From: Gammaproteobacteria bacterium
Lineage (GTDB): Bacteria > Pseudomonadota > Gammaproteobacteria > GCA-001735895
Assembly (NCBI GenBank): GCA_021767985.1
Contig: JAASSH010000026.1
Span: 1-10,147, forward strand
DNA length: 10,147 nt
Reading direction: 5' to 3'
The notes beneath the pieces were generated by a model. The model ran no database searches and had not been told where the DNA came from. It was given only the letters and a program-made list of their open reading frames with translations. Numbering within the stretch: position 1 is the stretch's first letter; each line of letters begins with the position of its first letter. Positions 1 through 6,055 of the stretch are shown in pieces. A program made the position numbers and the translations under genes.

Positions 1-1848
1 CACCTCGTCGGGCTCCTGCATGATCTGGCCCTCGGTGATCTCGATAACAACCTGTGACGGCTTTACCTGGTAGCGCTGCAAAAAGGTTTCGATACGCTCG
101 GGCAGGCGACGATCGTGTAAATCGATCATCGACAGGTTAATGCCCACGGTTAAATTCGGAACGCCGCACTCGGCTACGAAGCGGCAGGCAGACTCGAAAA
201 TCCAGTTGGTCAGGGGCTTGATCAAATGATTCTGTTCCGCGAGGCGTATCGTGCGGTCGATAGCGATATCGTGCCTGTCCGGATCCTTCCATCGCAGCAA
301 CGCTTCGAGGTAAACCGTTTCATAGGTTGCCAGATTGACCACCGGTTGAAACACCAGCTTCAGTTCATCGTATTCGATTGCGCGTCGTAACGACTGGATC
401 ATGGTAAAGCCGGAAGTATCTGTGGATTCGTCGGCATTGCGGAAAAACTGGATCGGCCATTCGCTGTGCTCCGCCCTGACCAGCGCGTTGCTGGCATGCT
501 GATACAAATCGTCCGCGTCGGCGGCGTGCTCGGGGTAAATGGCCACGCCGAAAAACGCGTTGAGCTCGAACTCGCGCCCGTAGACCTGGTAGGGTCTGAC
601 TACCGAAAGGTAGATCTTCTCGACCAGGATATTGAGTTGGTCGCGCTGTTGCACCTCCAGCAGCAGGGCGAACAGGTTTCTTTCGAAACGCGCGACATGA
701 TCGCTCTCGCGCAGCGATTCGCGCAGACCGTCCGCCACCTGGCGCAGCAGGCCGTCGACGAGATACTGACCGCGCTGCAGGGCAACATCGTCGAGGCCGC
801 GCACATCAATCAGTACCAGCGCGTAGCGGCGAGCGCTGCGTTTGCCCTCGCGAATCGCCTGTGACAGGCGATCTTCGAATATGACGCGATTATTGAGCCC
901 GGTTACCGGATCGCGCTTGGCAAGTTTTTGCAAGACGTTGAAGTATTCGCGCATCTGCCGCAACCCGGGCCTGACTTCAGCCTTGCCGACGGCGCCAGCC
1001 GCCTGCTGGTGATGTGCCGCGAGACGCATACGTTCCGCCAGTTCGAGCAACGGCTTGATCAGGTTAAAGTGCAACAGGCTCAACAGCAGGATCGCGGCAG
1101 CAACCAGGGCCAGCAGTACAACTGCGGCCTGGCGCTCGAACAGCTCCCAGAATGTTATCGGTTGCGCGTTCAGGTGCAGTTCACCGAAAACCGAGGTGGT
1201 ATCGCCAATCGGCAGGCTAACCTGGATATCACCGCTGGGATTGTAGCCAAATTCCTGGTACTGGAAAGCGCCATCGACATCGGCCGCACGCTGCAGACTG
1301 CGACCCGACAGGGTGGAAAACTCGTTCAGAAAGTCGAAGTAATCCATGCTGACCAGCAACACCAGGGCACCGCCCTCGGCCGCTACCGGACCGGCAATTT
1401 CCAGCAGGGCCTTATCGTCGATACGACAGCTGGCAATCTGCGGTACCAGGTAGTCGTCAAAATCGTCACGATGCATCTGGGTCGGTTGCAGGCAGCCGGG
1501 TTTGCTGGACCTCGAAACGGGATTTCCGCGCTCGTCAAACTGAACCAGGTTGACTGCCCAGATACTGGGATTGCGCTGGTAATAGTCCCACAGAAACGAC
1601 TGGAAAGTCTGGCGCTCGGCGGACGACTCGGCCAGCGTATTGAGCAGGTAGTATTGTGACTGCAGCCAAAGCCGCTGTTTTTGCTGCAATTGCAGCACCT
1701 GGCCATGCAGGTTTTGCCGATAGGCTGACGCGTTCTGCTGGTTCTGACGCTCGACCAGCACCAGCAGCGACAGGCACCACAGCAGGAACATCACCAGACT
1801 CAGTCCCGCTACCAGGAGCGCGCTGAAGGTTGAAATATTGAGCTTCAC
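1..1848 (-). CDS. Membrane-bound degenerate GGDEF / EAL domain c-di-GMP protein (C-terminus cut by window edge)
   Basis: An open minus-strand frame of 616 codons runs off the left edge. Visible order: membrane segment 8-32, periplasmic domain about 33-238 of no recognised family, second membrane segment about 240-262, HAMP-like linker, GGDEF domain from about 313 (DPVTGLNNR), EAL domain from about 475. The GGDEF signature reads ERNLF (389-393), so cyclase activity should be lost, yet the RxxD inhibitory-site motif (R380, D383) sits at the canonical five-residue distance before it. The EAL part keeps EALLRW (E515), N571 in INLS, and E603/E606 in IEITE, so phosphodiesterase activity is possible; the later DDFG and Lys motifs lie outside the window. 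The layout resembles LapD and CsrD, but neither identity can be fixed. The GTG start was chosen because the yicC stop lies in the same frame six codons upstream; ATG at 1791 would cut into the first membrane segment. The 15-base gap suggests co-transcription with yicC. Confidence 0.9.
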   Translation of the reverse strand, partial: MKLNISTFSALLVAGLSLVMFLLWCLSLLVLVERQNQQNASAYRQNLHGQVLQLQQKQRLWLQSQYYLLNTLAESSAERQTFQSFLWDYYQRNPSIWAVNLVQFDERGNPVSRSSKPGCLQPTQMHRDDFDDYLVPQIASCRIDDKALLEIAGPVAAEGGALVLLVSMDYFDFLNEFSTLSGRSLQRAADVDGAFQYQEFGYNPSGDIQVSLPIGDTTSVFGELHLNAQPITFWELFERQAAVVLLALVAAAILLLSLLHFNLIKPLLELAERMRLAAHHQQAAGAVGKAEVRPGLRQMREYFNVLQKLAKRDPVTGLNNRVIFEDRLSQAIREGKRSARRYALVLIDVRGLDDVALQRGQYLVDGLLRQVADGLRESLRESDHVARFERNLFALLLEVQQRDQLNILVEKIYLSVVRPYQVYGREFELNAFFGVAIYPEHAADADDLYQHASNALVRAEHSEWPIQFFRNADESTDTSGFTMIQSLRRAIEYDELKLVFQPVVNLATYETVYLEALLRWKDPDRHDIAIDRTIRLAEQNHLIKPLTNWIFESACRFVAECGVPNLTVGINLSMIDLHDRRLPERIETFLQRYQVKPSQVVIEITEGQIMQEPDEV

Positions 1849-1863
1849 GTCCGCGTTCCCGGG

Positions 1864-2742
1864 TTACTCGATGTTCTGTACCTGCTCGCGCATTTGTTCG
1901 ATCAGCACTTTCAGATCCACCGCGTGCTGGGTGGTTGCACTATCCTGTGATTTCGATCCCAGCGTATTGGCCTCGCGATTAAGCTCCTGCATCAGGAAAT
2001 CGAGCCTGCGCCCCACCGCTTCGTCACGCCCGAGCACGTTGATGACCTCGGCGACGTGGGTATCGAGGCGATCGAGTTCTTCCTCGACGTCGAGCTTCTG
2101 CGCCAGCATGACCAGTTCCTGTTCGAGCCGGTTCTCGTTCGCCGTCTCGCGCCATTGTTTGAGTTTATCATCGAGATTGGCTTCCCATTTCTCGCGCAGG
2201 GCGGTCATCATCTGGGGTCGGTGCTTGCGCAGCTCGGCCACGATCTCGCTGACCTGCGCGCAGCGGCTGCGAATCATTTCCTCCAGCGCCTTGCCCTCGG
2301 TTTCCCGCCCTTGCTGTAATTGCTCGAGCGCGTTCTCGAGACTCGACAGGGCAAGCGCGTTGAGCGACGAAAAATCCCGCTCGACATCGGTGATCACCCC
2401 GGGCCAGCTCAGTATATCGGCCACCGACATCTTGCTGCCCTCGTGCACGATATTCAGGACCTGCTGCTCGACTTCGCGCAGGTTATGAACGATATCCTCG
2501 TTCAGGCTGATTCCGTCCTGCTGCCGTTGCTCGAGCTTGTAACGCAGGCCGACATCGACCTTGCCGCGCGTCAGGTGTTTAGACAACAGCTTGCGGATCT
2601 CGGGCTCGAGCTGCCTGAAGTCCTCCGGCAGCTTGAGCGCGGGCTCCAGATAGCGATGGTTGACCGAGCGCAGTTCCCAGGTTATCGATCCCGCCTCGTT
2701 GCTCTGCTGTACCCGCGCGAAGGCGGTCATACTTCTTATCAC
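1864..2742 (-). CDS. yicC: YicC family endoribonuclease
   Basis: The 292-residue product matches E. coli YicC (287 residues) from end to end. It opens with IRSMTAFAR, has the conserved ELRSVNHRYLE and LTRGKV segments, and ends with RLDFLMQELNRE and VLIEQMREQVQNIE. YicC proteins are reported endoribonucleases involved in small-RNA turnover in E. coli; the local sequence cannot test activity. The frame can be extended to ATG codons at 2775 and 2772, but GTG at 2742 fits the family N-terminus exactly. A promoter -10 box (2771-2776) covers those upstream ATGs, so the message should begin after them. A weak GAG lies nine bases before the GTG. The gene is divergent from rph, as in E. coli, and the EAL protein gene follows in place of the gmk gene often found there. 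Confidence 0.95.
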   Translation of the reverse strand: MIRSMTAFARVQQSNEAGSITWELRSVNHRYLEPALKLPEDFRQLEPEIRKLLSKHLTRGKVDVGLRYKLEQRQQDGISLNEDIVHNLREVEQQVLNIVHEGSKMSVADILSWPGVITDVERDFSSLNALALSSLENALEQLQQGRETEGKALEEMIRSRCAQVSEIVAELRKHRPQMMTALREKWEANLDDKLKQWRETANENRLEQELVMLAQKLDVEEELDRLDTHVAEVINVLGRDEAVGRRLDFLMQELNREANTLGSKSQDSATTQHAVDLKVLIEQMREQVQNIE

Positions 2743-2770
2743 AATTTGAATCTCATGTTTCGCTGTCGGC

Positions 2771-2799
2771 ATCATAGCCTATTTTGCAATTTCGCTTAA
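2771..2799 (-). promoter_or_regulatory. Probable sigma-70 promoter of yicC
   Basis: On the minus strand TTAAGC (2799-2794) and TATGAT (2776-2771) are separated by exactly 17 bases. The -10 box matches the consensus at five of six positions. The start of transcription would fall near 2764, downstream of the ATG codons at 2775 and 2772, which supports the GTG start of yicC at 2742. Confidence 0.55.
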
Positions 2800-2825
2800 C
2801 CTGGATATTGCATGCTGCGTATAAT
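2796..2825 (+). promoter_or_regulatory. Probable sigma-70 promoter of the rph-rdgB-hemW operon
   Basis: A perfect TATAAT (2820-2825) follows TTAACC (2796-2801, four of six consensus matches) after an 18-base spacer. Transcription would start near 2832, leaving a leader of about 20 bases that carries the GGAG ribosome site at 2841-2844. The -35 box shares the TTAA at 2796-2799 with the -35 box of the divergent yicC promoter. Confidence 0.65.
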
Positions 2826-2852
2826 TGCCGCTCACTTTACGGAGACAACCCG

Positions 2853-3560
2853 ATGCGACCCAGCGCCCGAGCGGCAGACGAACTGAGACCGATCAACATT
2901 ACTCGTCACTACATCAAGCATGCCGACGGCTCGGCCCTGATCGAATGCGGCGATACCCGAGTTATCTGCACCGCCTCGGTGGAAAACTCGGTACCGGGAT
3001 TTTTACGCGGCACCGGCAGCGGCTGGGTCACGGCGGAATACGGCATGCTGCCGCGCTCGACCGGCAGTCGCATGCGCCGTGAGGCCAGTACCGGCCGCCA
3101 GGGCGGTCGGACGATGGAGATCCAGCGCCTGATCGGACGCGCGTTGCGCGCCAGTATCGATACCGAAAAACTCGGCGAACGCACCATCACGATAGATTGC
3201 GACGTCATCCAGGCCGACGGCGGCACGCGCACCGCGTCGATCTCCGGCGCCTGGGTCGCGCTCGCCGACGCGATTCAGGGACTGATCGAAAACGGCGACC
3301 TCGAGCAGAGCCCGATCCACTGCCAGGTCGCAGCGATTTCGGTTGGCATTTACCAGGGCGAGGCGGTGCTCGATCTCGATTATGCCGAGGATTCGTCAGC
3401 GGACACCGACATGAACATCGTCATGAACAGTCACGGCGGTTTTATCGAGGTGCAGGGCACCGCAGAGGCGGCGGCTTTCACCGAGCAGGAGCTCAACGCC
3501 ATGCTGACGCTGGCGCGCACCGGCATCAACCGCATCTTCGAGATCCAGCAAAGCGCATGA
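2853..3560 (+). CDS. rph: Ribonuclease PH
   Basis: RNase PH is a phosphate-dependent 3'-to-5' exoribonuclease that trims tRNA 3' ends and acts as a ring-shaped hexamer in the cytoplasm. The 235-residue protein is near the usual length (E. coli full-length form 238). It begins MRP and shows [13 protein letters not shown] (58-70), [19 protein letters not shown] (81-99) and [16 protein letters not shown] (115-130). The phosphate-binding residues known in the family, R86, T125 and R126, fall at the same numbers here. There is no sign of the C-terminal frameshift found in E. coli K-12. The start follows GGAG at 2841-2844 with an eight-base spacing. The stop overlaps the rdgB start in an ATGA, implying translational coupling. 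Confidence 0.98.
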   Translation: MRPSARAADELRPINITRHYIKHADGSALIECGDTRVICTASVENSVPGFLRGTGSGWVTAEYGMLPRSTGSRMRREASTGRQGGRTMEIQRLIGRALRASIDTEKLGERTITIDCDVIQADGGTRTASISGAWVALADAIQGLIENGDLEQSPIHCQVAAISVGIYQGEAVLDLDYAEDSSADTDMNIVMNSHGGFIEVQGTAEAAAFTEQELNAMLTLARTGINRIFEIQQSA

Positions 3561-4156
3561 AACGACTGGTTCTGGCTTCGGGCAATCCCGGCAAATTGTG
3601 CGAACTGTCGCATATACTCGAAGATCTCGGCTACGAGCTGCACCCGCAGTCTGAGTTCGGGGTCTCCGAAGTGGCCGAAACCGGCACCACCTTCGTCGAA
3701 AATGCGATCATCCAGGCGCGCCACGCCGCCGCTCACACCGACCTGCCGGCACTGGCCGACGATTCCGGCATCGAAGTCGACGCGCTCGACGGCGCGCCCG
3801 GGGTTTACAGCGCGCGCTTCTCCGGGCCCGGCGCCGACGACGCCAGCAACAACGCCCTGCTGGTGGAAAAGCTGCGAGCGGTCCCGGCAGCGCAACGCAC
3901 TGCCCGCTATCGCGCGGTTATCGTGCTAATGCGCCACGCCGCGGACCCGTCACCGCTGATTTGCGAGGGCAGCTGGGAGGGTCTGATCCAGCTGGAACCG
4001 GCCGGCAGCGGCGGTTTCGGTTACGATCCCCACTTCTACCTGCCCGAAAAAGGATGCACCAGCGCACAATTGAGCCGGGAAGAAAAGAACCGACTCAGTC
4101 ATCGCGGTCAGGCGCTGACCGAACTCAAACGCAGGCTTGCCGAACACGGTGTTTAG
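3557..4156 (+). CDS. rdgB: XTP/dITP pyrophosphatase (RdgB/HAM1 family)
   Basis: This housekeeping enzyme hydrolyses non-canonical purine triphosphates (ITP, dITP, XTP) to monophosphates and pyrophosphate, keeping them out of nucleic acids. The 199-residue product has the full set of family motifs: SGNPGK (8-13), TFVENA (45-50), ADDSG (67-71, with the catalytic Asp), GFGYDP (153-158), EEKN (175-178) and SHRG (181-184). Length matches E. coli RdgB (197). The reading frame is open far upstream, but the ATG at 3557 overlaps the rph stop and gives the canonical [10 protein letters not shown] start. The end overlaps the start of hemW by eight bases, so it is the middle gene of a three-gene operon. 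Confidence 0.97.
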   Translation: MKRLVLASGNPGKLCELSHILEDLGYELHPQSEFGVSEVAETGTTFVENAIIQARHAAAHTDLPALADDSGIEVDALDGAPGVYSARFSGPGADDASNNALLVEKLRAVPAAQRTARYRAVIVLMRHAADPSPLICEGSWEGLIQLEPAGSGGFGYDPHFYLPEKGCTSAQLSREEKNRLSHRGQALTELKRRLAEHGV

Positions 4157-5357
4157 CAGCAATCCGCCACTCGGGCTTTATATACACCTGCCATGGTGTG
4201 AAAAAAAATGCCCCTATTGCGACTTTAATTCGTACCAGGCAGAGGGAGCCATTCCCGAACAGGCGTACGTCGATGCCCTGCTAAACGACCTCGAGCAGGA
4301 TTTACCGCTGGTGTGGGGCCGCGGCATCGATTCGATCTTCATCGGCGGCGGCACGCCGTCGCTTTTTTCCGCGGACGCGATCGAGCGCCTGTTCTCGGGC
4401 CTGCGCGCGCTGATCAATTTTTCCCCGGCCATCGAAATTACGCTGGAATCGAATCCCGGGAGCGCAGACAGCGAAAACTACCGCGGCTACCGCGAGACCG
4501 GCATCAACCGGCTCTCGATCGGGGTACAAAGCTTTGACGATCAAATGCTCTCGAGTATCGGTCGCGTACATGACGCAGCGCAGGCGCTGGCAGCCTTTGA
4601 CGGCGCCCGCACGGCCGGTTTCGACAACATCAACCTGGACCTGATGTTTGCCCTGCCAGGGCAAAACCTGGCCGAGGCGCAAGCCGACCTTGCCCAGGCC
4701 ATAGCGCTCGGCCCCGAACATATCTCGCACTACCAGCTCACGCTGGAACCCAATACCCTGTTCCACAGCCGCCCACCGGCCAAACTGCCCGACGAAGATA
4801 CCTGCTGGGAACTCCAGACCGGTTGCCAGGCACAACTGGCTGCAGCTGGTTATCGGCAATACGAGGTTTCCGCCTATTGCCAAAAAGGTCGCGAGTCGCG
4901 GCATAACCTGAACTACTGGCACTTCGGTGATTACCTCGGAATCGGGGCCGGTGCGCACGGCAAGATTACGCTTGCCGGAGAAAACCGGGTAATTCGCCGC
5001 ATGCGACAGCGCCAGCCGCGCGCTTACCTGGAATCCGCCGGTCGCGACAGCATCGTCAGCGAATCCGAACTCGGCACATCCGACCTGTGCTTCGAATTCA
5101 TGCTAAACGCGCTGCGTCTCAAGGATGGATTTGCCAGCAGCCTGTTTCATGAAAATACCGGCTTGCCGTTAAATCAGGTGCTACCAGCCCTGGAAACGGC
5201 GCGCGACAAGGGTTTGCTCGATTTCGATGGCGCCATAATTCGACCAACCGAGCTCGGATTTTGTCATTTAAACGACCTGCAGGCGGCGTTTTTGTCGCTC
5301 GAACCAGCAAAGAACAGGCCAATTTTCGAGAGCTCTCAAAAAATTATGCACAACTGA
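4149..5357 (+). CDS. hemW: Radical SAM heme chaperone HemW
   Basis: HemW is a radical SAM protein that binds heme and is thought to hand it to respiratory proteins; it was formerly confused with oxygen-independent coproporphyrinogen oxidase HemN. The [4Fe-4S] motif CxxxCxxC is C17, C21, C24 followed by DF. GGGTPS is at 67-71 and the HNxxYW motif typical of HemW is at 252-257. The PNTLF and GAGAHGK segments also match E. coli HemW (378 residues). The GTG at 4149 gives 402 residues and overlaps rdgB by eight bases; TTG at 4137 is a less likely start, and no good ribosome site decides between them, so coupling to rdgB is likely. About 25 C-terminal residues extend past the usual end, and their last codons contain a DnaA box (5344-5352). 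Confidence 0.95.
   Translation: MFSSNPPLGLYIHLPWCEKKCPYCDFNSYQAEGAIPEQAYVDALLNDLEQDLPLVWGRGIDSIFIGGGTPSLFSADAIERLFSGLRALINFSPAIEITLESNPGSADSENYRGYRETGINRLSIGVQSFDDQMLSSIGRVHDAAQALAAFDGARTAGFDNINLDLMFALPGQNLAEAQADLAQAIALGPEHISHYQLTLEPNTLFHSRPPAKLPDEDTCWELQTGCQAQLAAAGYRQYEVSAYCQKGRESRHNLNYWHFGDYLGIGAGAHGKITLAGENRVIRRMRQRQPRAYLESAGRDSIVSESELGTSDLCFEFMLNALRLKDGFASSLFHENTGLPLNQVLPALETARDKGLLDFDGAIIRPTELGFCHLNDLQAAFLSLEPAKNRPIFESSQKIMHN
5344..5352 (+). promoter_or_regulatory. DnaA box inside the end of hemW
   Basis: TTATGCACA is an exact match to the DnaA-box consensus TTATNCACA. It encodes the last residues of HemW (IMHN) and lies about 170 bases before the main box cluster. On its own it could be chance, but it is the same variant as the box at 5521. 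Confidence 0.5.
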
Positions 5358-5364
5358 TATTTAG

Positions 5365-5399
5365 TTGCCAAAAATGTCAAGCGGTTTTTGGTAATTTTT
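5365..5399 (+). terminator. Possible weak terminator after hemW
   Basis: The stretch can form a ten-pair stem (TTGCCAAAAA 5365-5374 with TTTTTGGTAA 5385-5394, one G-U pair) around a ten-base loop, followed by five T residues. It lies eight bases after the hemW stop. The stem is AT-rich and weak, so it may instead be part of the easily melted region near the DnaA boxes. Confidence 0.3.
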
Positions 5400-5481
5400 G
5401 ACGCCTAAAAATTCAGTTTACGTAAGCTATTGATTATTCGTCGTTTTTAAAGTTGGTCAAAAAATGACTAATCTAACGAAA

Positions 5482-5494
5482 GATCAGGTTTTTA
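5482..5494 (+). promoter_or_regulatory. IHF-like site
   Basis: The 13 bases match the IHF consensus WATCARNNNNTTR at every fixed position except the first, which is G. It lies 26 bases before the first box of the DnaA cluster, where DNA bending would be useful. A single degenerate match is weak evidence. Confidence 0.3.
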
Positions 5495-5520
5495 CAGGCT
5501 CTGCCCGGGCGCATACAGGT

Positions 5521-5555
5521 TTATGCACAAAGTTATCCACAGTTTTTGTGGATAA
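5521..5555. promoter_or_regulatory. Cluster of three consensus DnaA boxes
   Basis: Three exact TTATNCACA boxes lie within 35 bp: TTATGCACA at 5521-5529 (plus), TTATCCACA at 5533-5541 (plus) and TTATCCACA on the minus strand at 5547-5555. The first two are direct repeats with starts 12 bp apart. The second and third form a perfect nine-base inverted repeat with a five-base centre. TTATCCACA is the high-affinity form bound by DnaA in E. coli oriC. Such density is very unlikely by chance and marks a DnaA-binding site. Whether it starts replication, reloads or titrates DnaA, or controls rpmE2 cannot be told here. Confidence 0.8.
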
Positions 5556-5664
5556 AACTGCCTCTAATAGAGCGCTCAAGGTTTTATGAAATCTTGATTA
5601 CAAAACGCTTTAAGTTGTGCGGCTAACTGACCTTCGGCAGAGGCCGTTCTCCGCCAAAAAACAC

Positions 5665-5693
5665 TTGCACTTTTACGCCCAAAAGGTGAAAAT
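5665..5693 (+). promoter_or_regulatory. Weak candidate promoter of rpmE2
   Basis: TTGCAC (5665-5670) and GAAAAT (5688-5693) are 17 bases apart and match the -35 and -10 consensus at three and four positions. Transcription would start near 5700, about 30 bases before rpmE2. No better promoter was seen nearby. Confidence 0.25.
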
Positions 5694-5730
5694 TCGCGCC
5701 CTTTAGCGCCCAGACCCGAAAACAGCCGTT

Positions 5731-5973
5731 ATGAAACAAGACATTCATCCCGAATACAGAGACGTGGTGTTCCAGGACATCTCGTCCGATTTTGCCATCC
5801 TGACAAAGTCCACCGTACCCACCCGTGAAACCATCAAGTGGGAAGACGGTAACGAGTACCCGCTGTTAAAGCTGGAAATTTCAAGCCAGTCGCATCCGTT
5901 CTACACCGGCAAGCAGCACATTCTGCAAACCGCCAAGCAGGTCGACAAGTTTCGTCAGCGCTACGGCAAGTAA
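5731..5973 (+). CDS. rpmE2: 50S ribosomal protein L31, type B (zinc-free form)
   Basis: The 80-residue product is a type B L31, a small protein of the large ribosomal subunit near the central protuberance. It begins [16 protein letters not shown], contains SHPFYTGKQ in the middle, and ends [10 protein letters not shown], all typical. It has no cysteine, so it cannot hold the zinc site of type A L31 and is also the longer form. In E. coli and relatives the type B copy is repressed by Zur and replaces the zinc form during zinc shortage, but no Zur palindrome is visible upstream here, so it may be the only L31 of this organism. No clear Shine-Dalgarno precedes the ATG. It is a single gene closed by a strong terminator. 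Confidence 0.97.
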   Translation: MKQDIHPEYRDVVFQDISSDFAILTKSTVPTRETIKWEDGNEYPLLKLEISSQSHPFYTGKQHILQTAKQVDKFRQRYGK

Positions 5974-5990
5974 TTCCGCCTGTTTTCGAA

Positions 5991-6017
5991 AAAGGGTGCG
6001 CGGGCACCCTTTTTTTT
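5991..6017 (+). terminator. Strong intrinsic terminator after rpmE2
   Basis: AAAGGGTGC (5991-5999) pairs perfectly with GCACCCTTT (6004-6012) around the loop GCGG, with a run of eight T at 6010-6017. It begins 17 bases after the rpmE2 stop and isolates it from the protease gene downstream. Confidence 0.9.
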
Positions 6018-6020
6018 GCC

Positions 6021-6049
6021 TTGAATCTGCGCCCCGCTGACCCAATAAT
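6021..6049 (+). promoter_or_regulatory. Probable sigma-70 promoter of the M48 protease gene
   Basis: TTGAAT (6021-6026, four of six) and AATAAT (6044-6049, five of six) are separated by 17 bases. The expected start, about seven bases after the -10 box, is at or next to the A of the ATG at 6056. It lies directly after the rpmE2 terminator. Confidence 0.5.
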
Positions 6050-6055
6050 CCGTTC

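Larger units (their letters stand above)
5358..5730. other. Long AT-rich intergenic region between hemW and rpmE2
   Basis: This 373-base gap has no credible gene. By hand count 5361-5480 holds 37 G/C in 120 bases (about 31 percent), far below the neighbouring genes. In order it carries a weak hairpin, the AT-rich stretch, an IHF-like site (5482-5494), three DnaA boxes (5521-5555), another AT-rich stretch (about 5571-5615) and a weak possible promoter for rpmE2. Only one GATC (5482-5485) was noticed. The layout recalls a replication origin or a DnaA-regulating site. Confidence 0.6.

Noticed and set aside
928..1659. Open plus-strand frame of 243 codons
   Set aside because: It lies opposite the GGDEF/EAL gene, whose minus-strand frame carries recognisable motifs throughout. 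The plus-strand product has no family features and low complexity.
2743..2775. Upstream ATG start for yicC
   Set aside because: The extra 11 residues do not match the family, and the ATGs fall inside the predicted -10 box.
1838..2799. Several plus-strand frames opposite yicC, one very Ser/Arg-rich
   Set aside because: They are antisense shadows of yicC, which matches its family over its whole length.
4137..5357. HemN (oxygen-independent coproporphyrinogen III oxidase)
   Set aside because: The HNxxYW motif, CxxxCxxC spacing, length and rdgB linkage identify HemW. HemN is longer and has different surrounding motifs.
5547..5560. Inverted DnaA boxes as the hemW terminator
   Set aside because: The hairpin is possible but has no T-run after it, lies nearly 180 bases past the gene, and the nine-base exact DnaA match explains it better.
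5600..5730. Zur operator before rpmE2
   Set aside because: I looked for a GTTATA-type palindrome as found before type B L31 genes in enterobacteria and saw none.
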